DNA of 64,000 nucleotides from Puccinia triticina (taxonomy: Eukaryota > Basidiomycota > Pucciniomycetes > Pucciniales > Pucciniaceae). The stretch spans positions 6,820,001 through 6,884,000 of the forward strand of contig NC_070561.1 in the NCBI RefSeq assembly GCF_026914185.1, given 5' to 3'. Shown piece by piece: positions 56,679-64,000 of this stretch; the stretch's first letter is position 1; each line of letters starts with the position of its first letter. The notes under the pieces are model-generated. The model made no database searches and was not told the DNA's origin. It saw only the letters and a list, made by a program, of their open reading frames with translations. Both the position numbers and the translations under genes were made by a program.

Positions 56679-57435
56679 CTGGAAACCCCCTATAGAGGTG
56701 GGTAACCAAAAATCCAAGATTTGGCCAAAATTCATACATTTTCACAAGGCATTCATACCGGTTTCGTGCGTAGTCTCAGGGCTCTACCCAAAAATCCATA
56801 CAAATTTGGTGCGTACCCTTTTTTTTTGGCCCAGAAACCCCACAGCGGGCCTTTTTGCGCAGCCAGCTTGCCGTTCTTTTCACTGCATATCATCTTATAG
56901 GCAGCTGTAGCATTTTAAGTCAAGAAAAATGAAAAACAAATAGATTAAAAACCACAAAAGATCAATTGTGACTGTTTGAATTGGGAGCTCGTCCGCATTC
57001 CAAGAGGGGTGACCACGAGCTTTCTTCAAGTACTCAAGCACAACTTCAATGCCAAACTTTCCACACCTGAGATTTTATTTGCAGTTTTCAACACCAAAGA
57101 CCACATCCATGCTTTTATTCGCAACATACCACATTCCCTCATCTTGGGATTATTGGAGGAGAGCTAAACTGCCAAAAGATTAAGTCATTTTGTGTTCCGC
57201 AAGGTATCTGTGAATCTGATAGAGAGATTGAGAAGAATTTGTCAAACAGATCTGGAACAATAGTATTGACCGACATTTTTACAAAGATGAATTAAACTTA
57301 GATGAGCTCTGATTTTCTCTGATGAGGCCAGACATGTTTCTACCTTTTTGAGAATTAGCTTGAATTTCTGTGTATTCAATCAGAATCTAGATAAAACAGG
57401 ATTAAGCCGGCTACTAGTTGTGGCAATGATGGGCC

Positions 57436-57467
57436 ACTACGCTACGCTACGCTACGCTACGCTACGG
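57436..57467. repeat. Pentanucleotide (GCTAC)n microsatellite
   Basis: About five perfect GCTAC copies (CTACGCTACGCTACGCTACG). Confidence 0.9.
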
Positions 57468-58169
57468 TATGGAGCTCCGTCCGGTGCTAGGCCGGCGGCA
57501 GCGCTGGGAGGGGAAAAAGATGCCTGGTGGCTGCCCTCTCGGATCGGTCCCGAAGGAGTCGTACGGATTCGAATTTGATAGCTTGTGGTTGGGTGATTTT
57601 GAGAGTTCGCCGAGGGTTGGATTCTCGGCGGCGGTTTTGTTGAGGATTCTGGGATGGTTGAAGGGTTAGTCGAAGGGGGAGGGGAATTCGTAAGACTCTT
57701 GACTCTTGATTCTAGACTTCCGGACTCGAGATGCGGATCAGAATGCCATGCCGCTCCCCTCCTCCAAGTTCTGCGAACTTGGACTCGGGGAGACAACATG
57801 TCACATAAATTTCATCATCTCCTTGCGCGCCGTGCGCGCGCACACATCACAACACACAGACAAAAGACAAGAACCAAAAAAGAAAAACAGAAGCAAAACC
57901 AAAAGAAAACAACACAACAGATCACACAGCCTAAGAGATGAGAAAGACCTGACACACACCAGAGAGAAGGAAGAAAAGAAATAGATAAAGCAAAACAGAA
58001 GACAAGGAATAAAACCCACAGCACAAACTGTGTTAGGACCAAGAAAAGTAGAAAAGGGAGAGGGAATAGAGGAATAAGGACAAAACAAGAGAAGAAAGGG
58101 TAGTCTTGAGAGTCTTGATCTTGAGATGAGCGCCGGTGAAATTCGGGACTGAAAGATGAGTTGACTACC

Positions 58170-58820
58170 GGGTTGACCACCACAACGGGCCAATATCCGT
58201 TAGTGTATCCGTGGTTATTTGGCGAGACAATTGGGGTATTGTTATCCCCAATTATAGCCCAATACACTAACAGTTAGTGTATCTAAATTTTCTCATTGAA
58301 GATCTTGGGTATTGTTATCCAGAATACACTCAAAATACACTAACAGGTAGTGTATTTCTTTTGGATAACCAACATTTCCCTGAAAGTTAGTTTATCAGAG
58401 TTAGGATAACAATCTTCTGCACTACAGTATCTGTTATTTCATGGTTTTTAGCCTCTAGAAAATGATTCTCAAAACATCATGTCCCAGATTTTTTTTTTTT
58501 TGTAACACAAATACTACCAAAAATATCAATACACTGAAAGTAATTTTATCATTAATTGCAGAGATAAACTGACAGTTATTGTATTTGTTATCAGGAATAA
58601 CAACAGATAAAAATCATGAAACTAGGATTTGGTTATTGTTAACCTGGCATATTTCAGCTACACTTACAATACAATAACAGCCAAAAAGAATAACATCAAT
58701 AAGATGTATTGTTATTGCAATACAATAAAGGATAACAGTATTATTTGTGTAGTGCAGTGGAAAAAACTAACAATACACTACACTAACAATACAGTTAGTG
58801 TATCAGCCCACCGTTGGTTG
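58170..58820. repeat. AT-rich region with repeated TACACTAAC / GTTAGTGTA words
   Basis: The word occurs in both orientations at least seven times, often as an adjacent palindrome (ATACACTAACAGTTAGTGTAT near 58260 and variants near 58337, 58790). No coding sense. Confidence 0.75.
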
Positions 58821-59339
58821 TGGGCTCTCAAACCCCCTAGAACCCTAACTTAGCTAATTTTCTTCCTTGGGGGAGGGAAGCGAACTCCGAAGGAAGGACT
58901 TCCGCGCTATTTCTACCCCGCAGCCTGAGAGAATTTCAACTTTTGGTGGGCACTTTTTTATAATCAACATAGCAGATGGGTCTCTGGACCAAATTTCTTC
59001 TAGTTTTCATTTCTGGGACCACCCAAGCTGTCCCCATCTATGTACAATTTCCATCTCCCCCCATCCCTTTTCTTTGATCTGCAATACCCTTTGTAATATC
59101 ATTAGTTGTGGATCCTGTACAGTGCAAGATGTGTAATGAAGGATGAAGTAGACATGATGGTGGTCATAAGAAAGTAATTTGAGTGCCACTCAAGGCTTCA
59201 AAAAATTTGAAAAATATGTAGGAAGATTCTCCATGGTCTTCTGCATCTTTTTTTCCCCCAACACCTAATCACCCAATGAGAATTGGTGCTGCTACAAAAG
59301 ATCAAAAAACAGCATTTTTGAAATTCTCTCAGGCCACAA

Positions 59340-59432
59340 GGTTGACATAGCGCATAAGTCCCTCCTTCGGAGGGTCCCTGCAAGACGGCGTCCCCCCTGC
59401 ACATAGAGAGGGACTTAGTTAAGCTAGCTAGA
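59340..59432. repeat. Hairpin similar to one inside the Copia A/B TIR element
   Basis: ATAAGTCCCTCC ... GAGGGACTTAGTTAAG. Closely resembles the CACAAGTCCCTCCC ... GGGAGGGACTTGTGTTAAG inverted repeat at 5009-5075 and 49112-49178, so the same small repeat family occurs in two contexts. Confidence 0.6.
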
Positions 59433-59497
59433 ACCCCTCCTCCTTGCTGGCGGGCAGTTGAAAAAACAAATTGTTGGCTGGCCTTGGCTAGCTGCTG

Positions 59498-59520
59498 AGG
59501 GGGGGGGGGGGGGGGGGGGG
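59498..59520. repeat. G homopolymer of 23 bases
   Basis: Uninterrupted G run. The length is likely uncertain in the assembly. Confidence 0.95.
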
Positions 59521-59735
59521 TTACCGGGTGCTTTCCTGCTCAATCCTGAACTTTCATACAATCTTTGTTACCAACCCCCCAACCCCATGAGAGAAAAAGT
59601 ACATTTTCCGTGCGTACCCTCATGCCAAAAAAAAGGCCATTCATACATATTTGGTGAGTACCCTTTCTGGTTTTGGCCAAAAAGTTCATACATTTTGGTT
59701 ACCCACCTCTATAGGGGGTTTCCAGGGTCCTGCAG

Positions 59736-60015
59736 TGCTCAACAGGTGCTCTCCATACCTACCTGCAGTGCACATATCAAAAGGAATGAATCCCAGGACT
59801 AGAGAAACAGATCCCTCTCCACCAAAAATTGAGAATTGGTGTGTTTAAGTTCAAATCTGCAAGGCTTTCAGACCCAATGTAAGATTTCAACTCCTCCACT
59901 GGATGACTTCCCACCACATCTGGAACCCTCAAAGTTGTGGATATAGACCCAAAAAGTCTAGATTTTTGCAGGGAAAATAATATGTTCCCTGCAAACATCT
60001 AGACTTCCTGATATT
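59736..60015. other. Unassigned spacer left of the hAT element
   Basis: No gene or repeat recognised. Ends with CTGATATT, the left target duplication of the hAT element. Confidence 0.6.
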
Positions 60016-60457
60016 CAGGGCATAGCGCGGTGGTATTCGACGCCTTTTTTGGGCCCCTCGAATACCGATTCGTCGAATATTCGAGTATTCGCAGATATTC
60101 GACGGACAAACTTCCAAAATGCACTAAAACCACCAAAAAATGACATTTTTGGTGTTTTTGACTTATTTTGGGTACTTTTGAATTGGTGTGTCCTGGTCTG
60201 GGTATGGGTGTCTTTTTTGGGCGAAAAAAAACCAGGTGGTACCCGGGTCTACTCATTGCATCTCTACTTCATGGTCATGTATTTCATTTTTATTCATAGC
60301 TATAATGCTATTTCAAGTGTCTCATACTTCATTTCATTTTTGTTCATAGCTATTTAAAGTTTCTTATACTTCATGTATGATTTCCAGCCCAATCAGACAC
60401 ATATATTCATTTGATGAGAAAAAAAAATGAAAGAAAAAAGCATAGTAGAAGTGGAAA

Positions 60458-62878
60458 CTACTCATAAATTTTGAGAGAACTGGAAGCAATATCAACCAGA
60501 TTGCCACGGAGCCAAGACCTGATACACATGTTTGATTCAACAGAGTCACCTGAGAGAGAAACACGTTTTACTGTAACTAAATTACCGGACTGAGAGAAGA
60601 CACGCTCGCTTGCTGCTGAACTGGCCGGAATTGCAAGGTAGTCCTTTGCAATCGCTGAAAGAGTTGGAAGTAGATGCTGATTCTCCTTCCACCAAGTGAT
60701 AATGTCTTTCTCAAATGGCGGTTCGGGCATTTGCAGATAGGTCAAGATTTCGTTGGTTGCAGATGGCTTTGAAATCTTCTTATAGCTTTGTAACGGGTGG
60801 AATTGATACTTCCCTTTTTTCTGATTGGAAACTGATTCGGATTCTGTCGCCGAAGAGCTTCCTTTGGCCTTCTTGACTGGAATTTTTGAAGAGTATTCTT
60901 GTAAAGCTGCTCGTAAAACCTTCATTGCCTCGTCTTTAAACTGAATCTGGGTCTCGGCATTTGCATCAACATCATCATCGTCAGTGTTGAATCCTCGTTG
61001 TTCAAAAAGAGCAAACTTGAAGCGTGGATCCAAAACAACGGCAAGGATAGAGTGGTGGGAGTGGACGGAATATTATCCCTGAAGCTTCTCAAGAGCAACA
61101 TCTGCAGCTTCAACCATGATCGATCTTGATGGACGTCGGGATTTAGTGAATTTCTTCAATGTTTCGTTGCAGTGGTCCATCAGGGCCTTGTACCATGGGA
61201 TGACAATCGTCAGAGTTGCGTAGGATTCGCCTTGGGTGTTGACCGATGCCTGCTGAAACTTCTCCAAAAATTCATGAATCCACTCGAACAGGTTCCAATC
61301 ATCGTCATTTATTGGATCCTATTATATAGAACATAATACATGAAATTAGCAATCAAGGTCTAACTGAAAGGCTAAAATGAATACTGACCATCTCTCGAGC
61401 TTTCTTATTGTTAGTCTCCCGCACCGCATCGATAACTTGATGTTTGCCGGAGCTCGTTTTTGCCTTCTTCTTCTTAGATTTCGACTTCTTTTTTGGATCC
61501 TTTTGACTAGCTCGGTGGTTTTTCTTGTATGAAGAAATAAGGTCGTCGATTGCTGGTCTTTGAACGAGAGCTAGATCGAGCATATCAAACGTTGAATTCC
61601 AGCGGGTGGCGTTGTTGATTGTTTGACTTTGTTATCCTTGCAGAGACCTTGAAAGATGCCAAAGACTTGATCAGACTGTCGGATATGTAAAATAACTGTT
61701 CGGAGTTTAGTCAAGGAAGTCTCAACAACTTTGAGAACTTCATTTGCCGCGAGGTTGAGGATGTGCGCAAAACATCGGATGTGAGCTTCAGGAGAATCCA
61801 AGAGTTTTGTAGTGAGGGCAGTCTCAATAAACTTGTCGTTGTTTGAGGCATTGTCCAAAGTGATGGATATAATTCGCTTCCCGAGATATGAGAGATCGAT
61901 GTCTTCACTTGATTGAGCATCATCATCCACAGGAGATCCTGTTTGGCTATTTGAATTGTTATCGGAGGCATTGGATGAGTCGGATTTGTCCGTGTCGTCA
62001 GAAGTATCAGCAATGTGGATTGATTTTCTTTTGTTTGAAGTTGAGCTGAGTTCGGAATGGCAAAAAAACTCCTCCAAGATCTGGAGGATTTTGTCGTGGA
62101 TGTTGGCACCGGTGTGCTTTTCTCGGAAGGGTTTGAATCCAATGGTTGCTGAAATTGGATTCCATTCTTTGGAGATGAAATGGCATGTGAGTGAGATATA
62201 AGGGGTTCCGCCAGCTGAGGACCAGATGTCGGTCGTGAAAGAGAAGCGATCGGATGCATTTCGCAGGAATCTCAATACTGTAGGTTTACTATCGGCATAA
62301 AGTGCCTTGATTCGCTGAGAAACAGTATGTTCGCTAAAGACTGTGATCCCCGGGTCAAGTCCATGAATCAATTTGAGGAATTTCGGACTTCTTACTTTTG
62401 AGTAAGACAGCTGGTCTTCAATGATCCAGTCGAGCAGATGAGTGTTGAAATTGGACTGGCGAGACTGGAGCATGATCTTTTGAAGAGGACCTGTGGCTTT
62501 AGATTTAGGCATCAACGACGAGGGCTGGGCAGCGGTCCCAGCGGACGGGGTACCAGAGCTTTGAGGAGGTTCAATGCCTTCTTTGGTATTCTCGGCAACT
62601 TCAAGGGCGAGTTTCCATTCGCCAGGATGCTTACGAGCAATGTGGTTCACAAAGTTCGTCTTTGTCGTCTTATTTGCCATGAGCGCTTCGCCGCATTGAT
62701 CAATCAAGCAGATTCGTTTTCCTTTCGAATCAGGAGCCCCGAAGAAAGAGATCGCTGTCTCTGATTGGTTAACACCGGTTGATTTACGTCGCTGGGCAGT
62801 GAGAAGAACTCCTGGCAATGATGACGGATAAGTAGATTTGCTTTTTGGCGGGGGATCATCTCCATCGGTGGCAGCCAT
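60458..62878 (-). pseudogene. hAT transposase, frameshifted and with a stop
   Basis: ATG at 62878 (MAATDGDDPPPKSKSTYPSS). BED-type zinc finger: CLIDQC...HIARKH. RNase H-like core with FSFTTDIWSSAGGTPYISLT (first catalytic Asp) and SITLDNASNND (second), then CFAHILNLA. A frameshift near 61620 precedes NNATRWNSTFDMLDLAL. An intron (about 61332-61389, GTCAGT...AATAG) leads to DPINDDDWNLFEWIHEFL. A TAA near 61075 breaks the next segment. The C-terminus has ITWWKENQHLLPTLSAIAKD and SAASERVFSQSGNLV, the hAT dimerisation domain. The stop is at 60458-60460. A 5' UTR intron (GTAAGT...TTTCAG, about 62895-62998) is likely. Confidence 0.92.
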
Positions 62879-62934
62879 GATTCTAGGCTCTACCTGAAAA
62901 AAAAACAACAACAGAAATGTGATAAGGATTCCAA

Positions 62935-63245
62935 TTAGCCACTACCGTTCCGATTCAATCTTGCTTTGGTAGAGATTAAAGGAAAATAAGAACTTACCTC
63001 TAGTCGCTGGCCACTCAGGAGTCGCTGATTGTCTGGCTCTTAGTCGGTGGTGGTCGTCGACTCGTGAGTCGTCACTGGTCAGTGTGGGGATTCCAATTAG
63101 CCAATATCCGATTCGATCTTGCTTTAGTAGAGATTAAAGGAAAAGAAGAACTTACCTGGTCCTCTAGTCGCTGGCCACTCAGGAGTCGCTGATTGTCTGG
63201 GTCTTAGTCGGTGGTGGTCGTCGACTCGTCACTGGTCAGTGTGGT
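62935..63245 (-). repeat. Duplicated leader of the hAT element
   Basis: About 165-bp tandem duplication containing CTAGTCGCTGGCCACTCAGG and TCGGTGGTGGTCGTCGACTC. Each copy holds a splice-donor-like GTAAGTTC on the minus strand. Confidence 0.85.
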
Positions 63246-63257
63246 ATAGGATATGTG

Positions 63258-63335
63258 ATATCAGCAGCCCCGGGGGTGCTGTGATATCAGCAGCCCCGGG
63301 GGTGCTGTGATATCAGCAGCCCCGGGGGTGCATAG
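63258..63335. repeat. Three tandem 26-bp repeats
   Basis: GTGATATCAGCAGCCCCGGG followed by GGTGCT, three copies, each containing the CCCCGGGG palindrome. Confidence 0.92.
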
Positions 63336-63540
63336 GGCTGACCCGGGGCTGGTAAAGGGCCTACAGGGCCTACACAAACTCCTCCGGGGCCCAAAAGGCC
63401 CCAAGTCGCACTTTCACTAGATATTCGAACTTATTCGAATAATCGAGGTGAAATTTGCCGGGCCATTATTCGACCCGATTCGAAATCGAACACGAATACT
63501 CGAATCGATTCGATTTGATGTGCTATGCCCTGCTGATATT

Positions 63541-64000
63541 TTCAAAATATCAGGCTTTTGGGGCTCCAGATTCCTTCTGGAAGGCCCTCAGATCTTGATG
63601 GGAACTCACCCACTGTTGGTTCTACTCAAACATCAAATGACAACAATAGCCAGTGAAGGGATTGCAACTATCATTAGCAATAGCATGACATAGCACAGCT
63701 TGAAAGCCACTAAAACTAGCAGCATTTTGTGCTAGCTGTTAGCAGTAGCACACCAGTGCTAACCCCTGGCAACCAAGAGCTAAGTCCACTACCAACAGTG
63801 GGTAGCTACTTAAACTACATCACTGGAGCCAAAGCAGTAGTGCAACAATCTTTTTACAGCAGCCAGCAGTTACAGTACCTAGTAACAAGAAAATTATATG
63901 TTGCAAGTAAAAGGTGATGAGCCTTATTATTGATACCATAAAAGCATAGAAATTTATTTTCATTTCTTGATTAACTAGGGAACCGCGCGGCTTTGCCGCA
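63541..64000. other. Right flank, no gene seen
   Basis: A small inverted repeat, ACCCACTGTTGGT (about 63607) and ACCAACAGTGGGT (63791-63803), encloses ~200 bp rich in TAGCA words and may be a MITE. The last bases form a GC hairpin GCGGCTTTGCCGC. Confidence 0.4.

Larger units (their letters stand above)
56679..59735. mobile_element. 3-kb region bounded by long inverted repeats
   Basis: Left end CAGGACCCTGGAAACCCCCT continuing ATAGAGGTGGGTAACC. The right end is its inverted copy (about 59695-59735). Both are followed inwards by similar CATTCATAC/TTGGCCAAAA/GGGTAC words for about 190 bp. It could be one large fold-back element or two inverted copies of a small MITE. No clear target duplication and no transposase. 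Inside: a GCTAC pentanucleotide run, an A/G-rich strand (57830-58110), a TACACTAAC repeat region and a 23-base G run. Confidence 0.5.
60016..63532 (-). mobile_element. hAT-type DNA transposon (3517 bp)
   Basis: Ends CAGGGCATAGC and GCTATGCCCTG, flanked by the exact 8-bp duplication CTGATATT (60008-60015 and 63533-63540). Subterminal TTCGAATA/TATTCGA repeats occur on both sides. Encodes a damaged hAT transposase on the minus strand. The right side has a duplicated leader (about 62935-63245) and three 26-bp repeats (about 63258-63335). Confidence 0.96.

Noticed and set aside
57801..58267. Long minus-strand frames rich in Phe, Leu, Ser and Cys
   Set aside because: Translation of an A/G-rich strand in reverse; two overlapping frames are equally open, with no motif and no plausible gene structure.

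Overview
The window is eukaryotic and almost certainly fungal. It has short GT-AG introns of about 50-90 nt, a 285-residue polyol-type short-chain dehydrogenase split into 11 exons, Ty1/copia and Ty3/gypsy retrotransposons, hAT-, mariner- and Harbinger-type DNA elements, and a multicopy family of small secreted proteins. The mixture of dense nested transposons and secreted-protein paralogues suggests a plant-associated basidiomycete, most likely a rust (Pucciniales). That assignment is inference from style and family memory, not a search result.

Host content. The backbone is a tandem array of a compound unit. Each unit carries (i) the 3' end of a short-chain dehydrogenase (SDR) gene on the minus strand, (ii) a head-to-head pair of genes for a roughly 135-145 aa secreted Gly/Leu/Tyr-rich protein sharing an ~840-870 bp intergenic region with a TATA-like box on each side, and (iii) a conserved downstream linker that includes a putative 172-nt exon. 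Four gene pairs are present (7989-9649, 24066-25807, 38791-40543, 52092-53928), with three broken SDR copies (23189-23845, 37916-38570, 42856-43775). One intact SDR gene (54715-56310) closes the array.

Mobile elements split the units. Copia A (66-7775) and Copia B (43807-51878) are nearly identical and share the same three nested insertions, so they were copied by segmental duplication rather than by separate transpositions. A third copia lineage (10032-23183, minus) is riddled with nested elements: a 5-kb composite with hairpin minisatellites, a 935-bp solo LTR and a 1363-bp Harbinger-type element with TAA target duplication. A gypsy element (26528-37746, target duplication AAAAG) has lost most of pol. 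It carries a 3.8-kb insert holding a captured multicopper-oxidase 5' fragment, and its 3' LTR is split by Copia C (32977-37538, target duplication TTCTT). Further right are a 638-bp TA-flanked mariner-like MITE (41000-41637) and solo LTRs (42066-42850, 42954-43220). Beyond the SDR lies a 3-kb inverted-repeat region (56679-59735), then a hAT transposon with exact 8-bp target duplications (60016-63532).

How it fits together. The host genes are one SDR (probably sugar-alcohol metabolism) and an expanding family of secreted proteins arranged as divergent pairs inside large inverted repeats, a layout prone to unequal crossing over and gene conversion. The elements are mostly dead, with stops, frameshifts or deletions located below. 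Most junctions and target duplications can be read directly, so the order of insertion events can be partly reconstructed. Two points stand out: copia primer-binding sites that match anticodon-arm half-tRNAs (initiator Met, and apparently Tyr), and two unrelated TIR elements that both carry internal arrays of hairpin minisatellites.
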